DNA of 64,000 bases, taken from Protonemura montana (lineage: Eukaryota; Arthropoda; Insecta; Plecoptera; Nemouridae). The translations under genes and the position numbers were made by a program. The DNA lies in contig OX387612.1 in assembly GCA_947568835.1 (NCBI GenBank), positions 6,634,001 to 6,698,000 on the forward strand, read 5' to 3'. This document shows, piece after piece, positions 48,005-59,500 of this stretch (positions are counted from its first letter, which is position 1; every line of letters begins with the position of its first letter). The notes beneath the pieces are model-generated. The model had not been told where the DNA came from and ran no database searches. It saw only the letters and a program-made list of their open reading frames with translations.

Positions 48005-48380
48005 TAAAAACACTGGATCTCTTCAGTACACTGAAGTTAAGCAACACTGCGCTGGGTCAGGTATTTAATGGGTGACCATCATACACATAACCAGTTCTGT
48101 TCGGGAGAGAGGTTGGAGGGATGACAGTTAAGCAACACTGCGCTGAGTCAGGCGTTGGTTGGGTGACCATCATACACATGGCCAGTTCTGTTCGGGAGAG
48201 AGGTCGGAGGGATGAAAGTTAGAACAGCAACTTAATCCGCCTTCCTTACCAAGGTGGACCCCTTGATGCTCTTCGACATGAAGTTACGTGCTGTTTCCAG
48301 GTTTCCCCACTCCCTTTCTAGACAAGATAAGGTAAATTATCATCTTCATCGTCATCAAAGCATTCACCGCTGCCAATAAG
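48005..48380 (+). repeat. 5S-derived SINE with duplicated 5S-like head
   Basis: The head block gttaagcaacactgcgctg ... gggtgaccatcatacacat appears twice (near 48028 and 48127), each followed by ccagttctgttcgggagaga. The body and 3' end are degraded. Confidence 0.8.
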
Positions 48381-48726
48381 AAATTACCACAAAGTTGAAT
48401 CGGATTTGTTCCGTATATTTTATAGGATTTAATCATAGTAATTGGGGTTTTTTTTTGGTGATTTACTCTGACAGTTGAATATTTTAAATCAATTTTCTTA
48501 CCATGTCCCGAACTCTGCAGCAAAAAGGGTTAATCTTCCTTTCTTACCTCACCTCATTTCACTGTAAGAAAACGAATAAAGCCAACAACATAGTAAGCTA
48601 CCTTATCGACCACACAGTAAGGGTAGAACGTTCAGTACGACCGTTCGCTACCAGAGCGCAGCACTATACGCACCTACACATATTTAACCGTCACCGGTAT
48701 TTAGCTCGCATTTGCCGTCACTCAAG

Positions 48727-50305
48727 ATGGGCGTAGGCGAAACCGTAGCACCCCAAGAAGTGCGTGCAGTTCAGGTAGAAACATACAAAGACGTGTCACC
48801 ATTCTTCAAGACATGCCGGTAAGTTTAAAACAAGCGATCGACTACAATTTCAATTTAAACTTAACCCCAATTTTAGCATAAATTTGATTTTTTTTTTTTT
48901 TCAAAGTAAATATTGACCTATTTTTTTTTCTGTTTTTGACAGGGATTTGTCGTGGCCTGGTAGTTTTCCTATCAGAGCGACTTCTTGCATCGAAACGGCG
49001 CAGTTCATACCTGCCAGTAAGTGAAAGTGTCTGTAGCAGTTTTCTCTGTGGGTATGCTTGCGGATGTGCTATTGGCCGGCCGAACTGGGCCAGACAGTTT
49101 TATTGATTTTCTAATCAAAAAGTCTACACGGCTGCTACGTGGTTGCAATGAGTGAAATGATGACATTGCGTGGTCGTCCAAGAAATCCATGCCAACTTAT
49201 AGTGACACTGCTTCGTTTTGAATACTTTTTTTTCCTATGTGTTTGTTCATTTTCTAACGGTCAACAGTTGGGCCAATTTAAATAAAATGTTCAGTACGTA
49301 CCTATTTGAAATCTTTGAACTCAGATTTGGTACCTTTTTTAAATTAATTGGCTGAATTGATTGATTTTTGGTGTTTAACGACGCACTTTTTTGGCAACGG
49401 GCCCTGTGGCACTGGTCTAATGGCTTCGGTGAATGAGTTTATGACGATGAGAATAATGATGAACCTAACCTATTCTTAAACTGCCGGCACGTAGCCTACT
49501 CTTGTCGAAGAGCACCAAGGGGACCACCGGATTAAAGTTCCTTCCAAAATGGGTACAACTCGAACAACAGGATTCCTTTACAAATCCATGCTGTCGAGAG
49601 GTTGATAAGCAAGGCGAATGAAGTTGTTGTATTAACTTTCATCCCTCCAACCTCTCTCCCGAACAGAACTGGTCATGTGTATGATGGTCATCCATCCAAT
49701 ACCTGACCCAGCGCAGTGTTGCTTAACTTTTATCCCTCCAACCTCTCTCCCGAACAGTATTGGTCATGTGTATGATGGTCACCCATCCATGATACATAAC
49801 CCAGCGCAGTGTTGCTTAACTTCAGTGGTCTCACGAGAACCGGTGTTTCCAACACACCAAACCGTTCGGTATAGTTGGCTAAATTTATGTACATTATAAG
49901 GTTAGGTTTTTGGGCAACATTTTTGTTCCTATGGAAGACTGAACATCGGTAGATGACCAGATAATGATTGATATGATGATACACCGAACCAAAGCCCTTC
50001 TTTATATGTTCACCATCATTCTTATCATCACCCACTCATTAATCGACGCCTTAAGACCAGTGCCACAGAGTTCGTTATCAAAATAGTTAGTCTCAGTGGA
50101 AATGATTTAGTTAATTTTGTACAATGAATTTTCTTTTTTTCCAGACTGGAATGGACGGGTACCAAGACAGCCGACCCAGAGAGTGGACAAAGGCAAGCGA
50201 CCTCTCGTGGGAAAGCGACACTTCAAAGGAAAGAAAGCAGTTGCCGACAAGGTCATCCGAGAAGTTGTGGGGAAAGTTCGAGTTATAGACCTCACTGACG
50301 ACTAA
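48727..50305 (+). CDS. Uncharacterised basic protein, 3 exons, 108 aa
   Basis: Function not recognised. Exons 48727-48818 (92, donor GTAAGT), 48943-49016 (74, polypyrimidine tract and TTTTTGACAG acceptor, donor GTAAGT), 50145-50305 (161, TTTTTTTCCAG acceptor, ends TAA). The phases close to 327 nt. The product starts MGVGETVAPQEVRAVQVE, continues DVSPFFKTCRDLSWPGSFPI, and ends in a Lys/Arg-rich tail with KGKRPLVGKRHFKGKKAVA then KVIREVVGKVRVIDLTDD. No signal peptide or membrane segment. Intron 2 hosts a 5S-derived SINE. It could be a complete small gene or alternative 5' exons of the gene downstream on the same strand; the strong splice sites make it real rather than a chance frame. Confidence 0.6.
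49375..49870 (-). repeat. 5S-derived SINE with duplicated head, in intron 2 of the 108-aa gene
   Basis: Minus orientation: 3' end gtggcactggtctaatggct at 49409, body fragments ccatgctgtcgagaggttga, and two heads with gcgcagtgttgcttaact near 49711 and 49803. Confidence 0.85.
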
Positions 50306-51085
50306 CCCTAACTACATCAGCTGATGGCCATATGCAAATTGAACAAATTCCACAATGCCCGTCTCCTTTAATATGCAGGGTAAATTTAGGAGCAAAATGT
50401 GTGTATATTTTTTAAAATGGTAGCCAATTTTCTAAACATTGAAGCTTGCTGGATCAGTACACGAGTACACCCAGGTAATTGCGGCTGTTTTTGGTTTTTT
50501 GTTCGATTTTTTTATTTGAATATATTTAAACGCGTCATTTTTATCTTGGAAACAGTTTTTGCAATTTTTTTGTGCCCTAAAATCGGATGAGCATTGGGTA
50601 GAGAGCAAAGACTCAATTTTACTTCCAGGAACAAAATTACTTTTTTTTTTTTTTGCTCTTGAACGAACGGTTTTGTATGATTTTTATGAAATTAGAATCT
50701 GCTGATTTTTTTATAAGACAAAAGACCAGATAGGTTTTATTTTGATCAAGATTTTCGAAAAAAAAAACACTGACCAAACATGCTGGCTAAATTTCGAGGT
50801 CGCAACAGTCGGATTCGAACTCGGCCCCAGCCTTTCTTTTTCTGGGCTAACAACCAATTTAAAAATATGTCTGCTTAAATTGAACGATATTGACTTATGA
50901 AGGTGCTATCGCAAAGAATTCCCATTGATATTAATCATCTCAATTGCGCTATCCCATATGATGCCAATGAAATGTTTTATTATTCAACTTTTATGATAAG
51001 TATTGACTTCTTTTAATGTCTTGTCATTGAGTTAATAGGTTTAGTCAGAGCGCCAGCGTTACCCTGAAGTAGTCTTCGTAGAAAA
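50306..51085. other. Spacer with a tRNA-like fragment
   Basis: At about 50800-50860 a minus-strand B-box-like agttcgaatccgactgttgc suggests a SINE head fragment. No gene recognised. Confidence 0.3.
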
Positions 51086-51420
51086 TGCCCAATAAATGAC
51101 TTCTTAACCGCGACAAAAATGAAGTCACCGTCGTTTCGAGTGTTAAGAATTTTCATTTCGATATTTCTCGCAGATAACTCGCATTCGAGACTGGTTTACG
51201 CTCAATTAAACTTTGTTGCTGCTAACCTCTACGATTGATAAACATGTATCGATAGTTTGAATCGTAATTATTTAATTGTAAATGTTTGTTAAAAAGAACG
51301 GCACGCAAGCGCCATCAGGTGGCAACTACCGCTTACACGTGTTACAGTTTAGTTTGCTTAGCAGAAAGTATAATATTAACGCTCTGACTACAACGCCTAT
51401 TAACCTCTGACCTATTAACT
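51086..51420. repeat. Dispersed repeat family X, long copy
   Basis: Segments attcgagactggtttacgct, aacatgtatcgatagtttg, gcaagcgccatcaggtggca in the order seen at 29560-29880 and 57950-58260. Confidence 0.65.
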
Positions 51421-51544
51421 CAATGTTTTTATTGTTAAGCTAGATTTGTCGTTCCGCTTAACGTTCATAAGCTGATTTAAAACTTGAACTGGGTTGGAAT
51501 GTACTGCTGTAGATGAAACGCGAAAATGATGCACTATTATTATT

Positions 51545-51980
51545 ATTTGTGGTGTTTAACGACGCACTGTTTTGACATCTGGCCATGCGGCACTGGCCTT
51601 ATGATGTCGGTGAATGAGTGGATGATGATGAGGATGATGATAAACCTAACCTAGCCTAGAAGGGAGGAGGGGAAACCCGGTGCCGGCACGTAGCCTACTC
51701 CTGTCGAAAAGCACCAAGGGGACCACCGGCTTAACGTCCCTTCCGAAGGACGGTACAACTCAAACAACAGGATTCCTCCACAAATCCATGCTGTCGAGAG
51801 GTTGATAAGCAAGGCGAATGAAGTTGCTGTACTTACTTTCATCCCTCCAACCTCTCTCCCGAACAGAACTGGTCATGTGTATAATGGTCACCCATTCAAT
51901 ACCTGACTCAGCGCAGTTTTGCTTAACTTCGGTGATCTAACGAGAACCGGTGTTTCCAACACGCCAAACCGTTCGGTCAT
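51545..51980 (-). repeat. 5S-derived SINE, near full length
   Basis: Minus orientation: tail ttgtggtgtttaacgacgca, then gcggcactggccttatgatg, body ccatgctgtcgagaggttga, head gcttaacttcggtgatctaa and aaccggtgtttccaacacgc. Confidence 0.9.
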
Positions 51981-53380
51981 GATGCACTAACGTTTAAAAC
52001 TAGAATTATACTATAAAGTATGTTCAATACGATACTGTAAGGCAGTGTTTTCCAAAGCATGGTACCAAATTTCGCGCACCCCCTGGGGAACGGGAAGAGT
52101 TTAGTGGGAGTATACGTTGCACTTTACTGGAGAGGGTCACATAAGTACTTACTACACATATTAAAGTTTTTTTTATTTTATTTTGAGTATGGTCAACTCC
52201 ATGAGTTGCATTTCTACCTTTTCATGCATTTTTGTCATGAAATTGCTGACCAAAAAATTTCAAATTTGATAACCAAATTTTCTCAGCTTTCTAATGGTTT
52301 AAGTTCAGACGGCTGCTGCACATGAAAAGTGCGAAACAAAATTTGGAAAACATTTTTTTTTTCTGTTTTTGGCCCACTCTGTTTATTTGCTTGCCATTTT
52401 TTAAGATTTAAACTTGGTTAGATTTGAATTTTTTGTGTGTTGATTTGATTTAAAACTATGAATCTACTATAAAGTTTTTGACGAGGGTTTCTCGGTGTTA
52501 CGGAAATTATTAAATGGGTTCACATATGTTTGAAGTTTGGGAAACACTAGTGTACGGAATTAATTTGCTTCGGTTTGATCTCTTAGACTGAAATGGACTG
52601 AGTAGAAGTTTTATCGATGAACTGATTGATATTATTACAATGTAAATATCATAAAAGTATAATTGTAACTCATTGTGAGAAACACATATGTATATGTATA
52701 TTTAATGTAAAACATGCATAAAGCCAGGTTTGGTTGATGAAGCCAATCGACGAGATTACTAAACAAAATGTAATGAAATCTAAAATGTTAAATGTAGTAG
52801 TGTTCCTAACAATAAAGAAAATAATATTAGATTTTTTTTTACTAGTATGACTGTGCTGAATCAAGATTAATTTACTAAGGAAGAGACGATATATTTTTCT
52901 GTGTACAATACAATATACTTGCTTTCTATCATTCTGATCTAGAGTAGAGATCTGAGACATTTGCATCCAAAAATCTCTAGATATTAATTTATTTAAGATA
53001 TCAGCAAATTTAGGTATATGAGTTACAGGTATCTAAAGATATATCTAGGTCTGAGGTCCAGGTATCTAAAGATCTAGGTCTAGGCTCTAGATATCATCAG
53101 GGCGACGATTTTTTTAGCTGTCAGTTACATTATTAATCAACTTTATAAAAATTTTCCTTAGAATTTTTTTTTTCAAATCTATTATCTCACTTGTAGCATA
53201 AGTATTTTCAGTTTCAACCTTTACGTACATGGATTAATTTATTTTATTTACTAGAGTGTGGATTAGATTGTTGTTTCTCTACATAAACACTCAAATTCAA
53301 TTGCATGTATCCATGTCAGTTGAAAACAATTGTCATGAACCGACATTTTTAGAAAATGCAAGAGATTATAGATTTGAATG
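51981..53380. other. Spacer, nothing recognised
   Basis: AT-rich, including a short degenerate tctaaagatctaggtct-type repeat near 53020-53095. No gene signal. Confidence 0.3.
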
Positions 53381-53384
53381 TTTC

Positions 53385-53680
53385 AGGATTTTTGGCTTTT
53401 CTGGTGGTTCCACTAGGGAGATGAAACCAGCAAGCCGAGGATGGCAAGGAAGCTAGACTGGAAGATTGTGTGACCGAACCGCGACATGAATCTGGGACCT
53501 CAAAATTGCCGATCGGGTGCTCTACCAACTGAGCTATCCGGGCAAATACATTCCAGTTTTCGCGGGGTGAGGCAAGGGGGAAGAGGCCGAGGCGACTCGT
53601 AATGACGAGTGCGGATCCCGGGTTCGTATCTCGGTTCGGTCGCACATTTTTCCAGTCTAGCTCCCCTTCCATTCGAATGT
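53385..53680. repeat. tRNA-headed SINE (family T2), two inverted partial copies
   Basis: A minus-strand tRNA-like head at 53495-53545 (A box TAGCTCAGTTGG, gtagagcaccc) with its tail to the left (agctagactggaagattgtg), and a plus-strand partner ending cggttcggtcgcacattttt ccagtctagctcc at about 53630-53665. Together they form a fold-back. Confidence 0.6.
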
Positions 53681-55433
53681 TTTATTGTGTACGCAGATGC
53701 ATTCGGCGAGTCAAAACTAATGTGATCATTCAGTACTTATATTTGAAGTGTGTAAAATTGAAAATAAAATAGATTTCTTGTTTAATAACTTAGGTTTAAT
53801 GTCTAAGGGGGTAATTGTATTTTAAAATTAAATTTTAAGCATTATTTGAGTTCTTTAGTCATGAATGTAGGAATAACGATCAAAAATGATGATCAAATTT
53901 TCTTCTCTTCAGCTTGGATGCTTAGAACTCAGAGATTCTCGACAGCTAATACCTTATATAGTGGACTACTTGGAAAATATATTCATTCTCATATTCGTTA
54001 ATTATCGAATGACAAAAAAACAAAAAAAGTAATTTTTTTTTTAGTTTAGTTCTGAAATCATAGTAGGTACGATAACCAAAGTAATGCGTCAAATTTTGGG
54101 AAAATTACCAGGTTTTTTCATATTCGGGTATAAACTCTGTTTATAAATATTTATTTGTGACAGATTTATATACAATTATATTCACTGTCTGAGTTTTCCC
54201 TTCCATTCTGCCATTCACATCCACTTATTTATAGATTCCATAAGACTTTTCACATTTTTCATCCCTTTTTCGTCCATACCACTAATTCCATTCCACTCTT
54301 CAACGCCTCTTTCTACAATCTCAATCCCTTTCTTTCCTAATTGTGTCCCTTTTAATTAAAATTCAGTTCATGTCAATATTTTCCTCTGAACTTTTCCTTC
54401 TCTAATCCATCTCTTATCTTCTTCCACGCATTTTCACCAAGTCCACAGAAAAGATAGTTTTAAAAGAAACAGGTGTGACGTTATGAATATCCCACAAATA
54501 TATTTTTTCTTTTTTATCCAACTTGTTGCTTTATAGTCCCTTCAAACTAAAAAAAAAAGGTATCTAATGCGATTTAAACCTCAGATATAAATGTTGAACA
54601 GAAACAGCGAGTTTCCGCCTTTTCCTGGGACAAACTACGCATCAACGCATGGGCAATTGCGTTTCTCAACGCATCTTGTTTCCCAAATACTCGAGTGCAT
54701 CGATTTCCAGCAATGGGTTCACTTTTTTTTGTTAACCACTTCATCTTTACCTCACCTTTATCACCTTTTACCTCGGTACACACCCAGAGCAGCCAGTCGA
54801 ATACGTCAAAAGATGGCAATGGATTACAGAAAATATACCTTAAGTGGACCTGATCTAGTAGCATTTGATCCATGGTTTTTGCATGATTCTCCAAAGATAG
54901 GCTATGGCATCCGCCTCATACTGACGTCATAGCCAGAAGCAACAAGTTCCTTCTACCCTAGAGGAAGCCCTTTGACCTTTCGTTGTCATGGTAACTGCGT
55001 CTGTTCGAATCTTATTGATCGAGTGTATTTGGCGGTGCTTGCAAGTTGCTCGAGTCGCCGCTTGGGTGCACTGCATCGCTTATCGGGCACACGAGCGTCC
55101 TACGGCGGAAAACATTGGGATTGGTTAATAGATATTAACAACTCATCACAGCCTTATTTGCTATAAAATTGTCATTTAAAATTAGTAACAAGAATATTTT
55201 ATTTTTTAAATTGTTGAAGACATGCGGTTTATTTGGTTTTGTGACTGTTTTTTAAGCTCGGCACTGTTCGTAGATGTTCGGGAGATGGGATGCTTGGGTG
55301 CCGATCAACGTGAAGATAGCCAAGGATCGAAAGACGTCTTTCGGAACCAGTTATAGAAGAGTTGAACAACGAAGGCTAATAGAGCGACTGATTTCTGGTT
55401 GGTTCTGCAGTTTTCTCCGCACCAGGTAATAAT

Positions 55434-55435
<2 letters not shown>
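53681..55435. other. Spacer, nothing recognised
   Basis: Overlapping open frames at 54574-54932 on both strands have no family signature and no splice context. Treated as chance. Confidence 0.3.
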
Positions 55436-55484
<49 letters not shown>

Positions 55485-55553
55485 TTATATATAATAATAT
55501 ATTATAATATTATATATAATAATAAAAATAATAATAATGATAATAATAAAATA
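55436..55553. repeat. (AAT)n microsatellite
   Basis: Long run of ataata and tatata triplets leading into a T1 SINE tail. Confidence 0.9.
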
Positions 55554-55940
55554 CCCCGCGCATTGCAAGCGTTAGCAATTTAAATAAGATTTCATCTAAA
55601 TACATAAACGCATCCAACGTCAAATTGGAGTTACTCGAGTTTGACAGGTTGTGACGTGATATAGCGTCACTAGAATCAGAGTGACTGTGAGTATTCACAG
55701 CCTCATGGTTCTACTCCTTGGAGAACTGTCATTCTCATCAAATACACTAAAATCGTCTCACAAAGCCAGTGTCCAAATAGCTCAATGGTTCACAGCAACA
55801 CCCGCGATAGGTGGAGATCGGGGTTCGAGTCCCCGTTTGGGCATCAATTTTTGAGACGGTTATAGTGTTGTTAATAATAAAATACCCCGCGCATTGCAAG
55901 CGTTTGCAATTTAAATAAGATTTCATCCTAATACAGGTAA
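55554..55940 (+). repeat. tRNA-derived SINE T1: tail-spacer-head-tail composite
   Basis: Starts with a tail (ataccccgcgcattgcaagc), then the spacer with the ggttctactccttggagaac hairpin, the tRNA-like head at 55770-55843 (tagctcaatggttcacagca; ggttcgagtccccgtttggg) and a second complete tail to 55935. Confidence 0.78.
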
Positions 55941-55959
55941 ACAAGTTTTACTTAAGAGA

Positions 55960-56240
55960 ATTGTAGTGCCTCCATCTTCTTTTTCTGGGGCTTTTTGGGA
56001 AAAAATCCATAAATATTTAAGATTGAACAAATTTGGGATCCACAGCAGCTACGAAAACTCTGATTTTCTGAAAAAACACCGGAAAAACGCCTTGACAACA
56101 CGTTACAAAGCGTGTTGTACAAACGAAATAATTTTATTTGATTTTAAAAAAACGTCAATCTGCTGTCAACATTGTGTTGAGTCGCCTAGTTTTTATTTCG
56201 TCGCGATCGGACAAGTGGTAGTATATACGTTTTCTGAATA
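55960..56240 (+). repeat. Dispersed repeat family Y copy
   Basis: Shares ctccatcttctttttctggg, cggaaaaacgccttgacaac and cgtcgcgatcggacaagtgg with the copies at 37125 and 59040. Confidence 0.55.
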
Positions 56241-56514
56241 AAAATTTGCTGGGAAGGTACCACATTTTTTTTTTTTTTTTACCATCTCTTTCCCCCAGTC
56301 TGTAAAATAATTCTCATTATTGAACACTTAAACTTTTTCATTTTTTGCAAAGAAAACAAACACATCTCTTGGATTGAGTCCTTAGTATAAGCTGTTGTCA
56401 GTTTGATCAAAATCAGTATTACCAATGTAACATAAGGTATTATCACCCTTGGCATTCTTAACTTCATATGTATTTTTTAACTTGATTTTTTCAACCCCAT
56501 ACAGGTTGTGAAAT

Positions 56515-59500
56515 ATGAATCCACATTTAGAGAGCATAACAACAAATACTGCGACCCTGACAGAGCCTCAAGAGGCGCCCAAGTGGCAAAATGTGGCCAC
56601 GATAACAAAGCAACAAGATTATTTTGAGGTTCAAAGCGTGAGCGCCATGACTCAAGATGTGGAATCCAAGGAAACCAACCTCCAGCCGCTGTCGATTGAG
56701 CGAAAAATTGAAATCTACAAGGCTACTTGCGAACGGAGAGCCATCCGAAGTATGGACAAGTTTTTAATTTTACTGTTCCCTTATTTTCTGATTTTTAGAG
56801 AAAAGGGGAACTTAACTTTGAAACTAGTTGTGCCTTCTCGGGTTTCCATTTTTTTGGCTTTTTGGTAAGACTGGTTTTCGTGAGATTACCACCCCGTGCT
56901 GAGTCAAGTATTGGATGGGTGACCATTATACACATGACCAGTTCTGTTCGGGAGAGAGGCTGGAGCGATGAAAGTTAGTACAGCAACTTCATTCGCCTTG
57001 CTTATCAACCTCTCGACAGCATGGATTTGTGGAGGAATCCTGTTGTTTGCGTTATACCGTCTTTCGGAAGGAACGTTAAGCCGGTGATCCCCTTTGGTGC
57101 TCTTCGACAGGAGCAGGTTACGTGCTGGCACCAGGTTTTTCACTCCTCCTTTCAAGGCTAGGTTAGGTTTAACATCATTTTGCCATTATCTCTTCACTCA
57201 TCGACGCCATTTGAACAGATGTCAAAACAGTGCGTCGCTAAATAATGCGTGTAAGTTAAATTAACTGAGGAACTTTCATTTAGCGGGGCTTGGATTTTAG
57301 TGGGGAACACGCTTTCTATTTATTTTTACTTTCTCTTACTTTCCATGTTACCATGTTTCCAGGGTGTGAGGAGTATGCGCGTTACGTAGACCTGCTGACG
57401 CAGGCAGAGGAGGCTGATCAAGCTCTCACATCGAACAATATCTTTGTTGAACCGATAAACCTGTCCCCAAACGTAAGTAATATTGTAGGTTGTTTGGTTT
57501 TCCTGGTGATTCCACTATAGGGAGTTAAAAAATTTGGAAAATGTGCGCCCGAACAGGGATACGAACCCGGAATCTCATACTCGCCGGTCAGGTGCTCTAC
57601 CAAACCGAGCTATCCGAGCATGATTTCTTCGTCCTTAAAATATAGGTAAGGTTTATCATCGGTCACTAATTCACAGGCGCAATTACACCAGTACCACACG
57701 GCGTCGTTAAACACCACCAATCAAAAAATGAAGCATGTGATTAAATATTATTTCACCATAATTGCCGAGTTATCAGTTCCATATTGATAGGTACGCGTAA
57801 TTGGAGGGATTCTAATTTTTTTGTTCTCCTGGAGCATATTTGAGTTCCCTTTTTTAAAATAGCGAAACAAAATGCATTTGAAAATGTTCGCTCGTTCGAT
57901 TTTATTAGTGTAAAACTGTAGCGCTAGTGTTGAACTTTCTTCGCGAAAAATAGCCGCCAAATGACTACCTTACAGTGACAAAATTTACGTTGATACTAGG
58001 TGGAGTGATTAAAAATGTAATTACTCGAAGATTACTCGCATTTGAGACTGGTTTCTATTAAATTAATCTGAATTAATGCTAAAAATAAAGATTAACATAC
58101 ACGTATTGATATTTTGAGTCGTTGTTTTTTAATTTTAGAGGCTTATTAAAACGGGCGACTGCAAGCGTCATCTGGTGGTACCTACTGTTATTACGTGAAG
58201 CCGGCTCGCTTGCTCAGTAGCATGCTCAACACTAACTCTTGACATCTGACGATGCCTATAAACTCAACGGTACACACACTTAAAATAAAATAAAATAATT
58301 CTTACACATAAGAAATTGGCCGGAAAAATTGACCAGATATTGACTACAAATTGACTACAATTGACCATAAATGATCATAATATTCTCAAGGTAATTTGGT
58401 TGTATGATTTTTTTTCTAGGCGTTACCTGGTCTACACTACAGCGGAATTACCTACCCCTCGATTGAAGACATCCCGATGCGTGTCCCTATAAACGAAAGT
58501 TTCAACCTTATCTTCTTCCCACCTTCGCAAAGATTAATTAACTTCCTTCAACAACATCATCCTTTAGATCAAGTAGCTATCCTGTCAAAATTTGCCTATC
58601 CCTCTCGTCTCCCTGCTTACATAGAATGGTTGGGCAATTTACAGTTTGCTTCCCACCTACCATACCCATCAGCGGAGCGGTACTCAATCTTCCGCAAAGA
58701 GCCTACTACACCAGTAAGTCGACCTCACCGACCTCGTAGCTTACCTGAACCACCATCAGCCAGAATAGACGATAGGCCGTTGACCGCAATTACCTCAAGA
58801 CGATTCATCAGAGACAAGGTTCAGAAAACGGAGACGTTTGTTCTTAAGGTCACGAAATGTCTGCGTTTTAAGAAGAACTCTGTGGAGAGGGTTGTGCTGA
58901 AATCGTTTGTTGCCAACTCGTCTATTTGTGGTTCTGAGCTTACGATGGCTAGAAAGAAGGGTTGTCCGGCTCTTGCCCTGGAGAATGGGTGAGTTGACGC
59001 AAGTGTACGCTGTTTGTTGTTAAGGTGGTTGTATCGCCTCCATCTTAGTTTTTCTGGGGGATCCAGGGAACAAGATCATATTGATAAAAACTGTTTCATC
59101 AAAAAAAAACATCTTTTAGTACACATTTTCCGGAAAATCTTTTCTAAAAAGATAAATTCATAAACACTGGATATAACTAATAAGAGTGGCTTTTCAAAAT
59201 GGTACGCTCCAGTATTTTTTCAATGAGTAGTTTGGGAGTGTTAATAGATTGAAGAAATTTGAGATCCAGAGCTGCTACAAAAATTCTGATTTTTTTTTCT
59301 GAAAAAAAAACCGGAAAAACGCCTTGAACAGGCTCTTTTACAACGCGTGTAACTAAAGACAAAATAATTTTTTTGATTTTGAAAAGCATCAAGCTGTTTT
59401 CAATAGTGTGATGAGTCGCTTAGTTTTTGTTTCGTCGCGATCGGACAAGTGGTTTGGCCGATTAGTTGTATGCGTATCTACGAAAATACTTGTTTTGCTT

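Noticed and set aside
53349..53672. Minus-strand open frame of 107 codons
   Set aside because: It lies across an inverted pair of tRNA-headed SINE fragments and translates tRNA-like sequence.
54574..54932. Overlapping open frames on both strands (106 and 113 codons)
   Set aside because: No family signature; one probably shadows chance openness of the other, and there is no supporting gene structure.
55770..55843. Functional tRNA genes at the A-box/B-box sequences (also near 44815, 45148, 60485, 53495, 57545)
   Set aside because: Each is embedded in a repeated element with a common tail and spacer and varies between copies; I could not fold a convincing anticodon arm. Treated as SINE heads.
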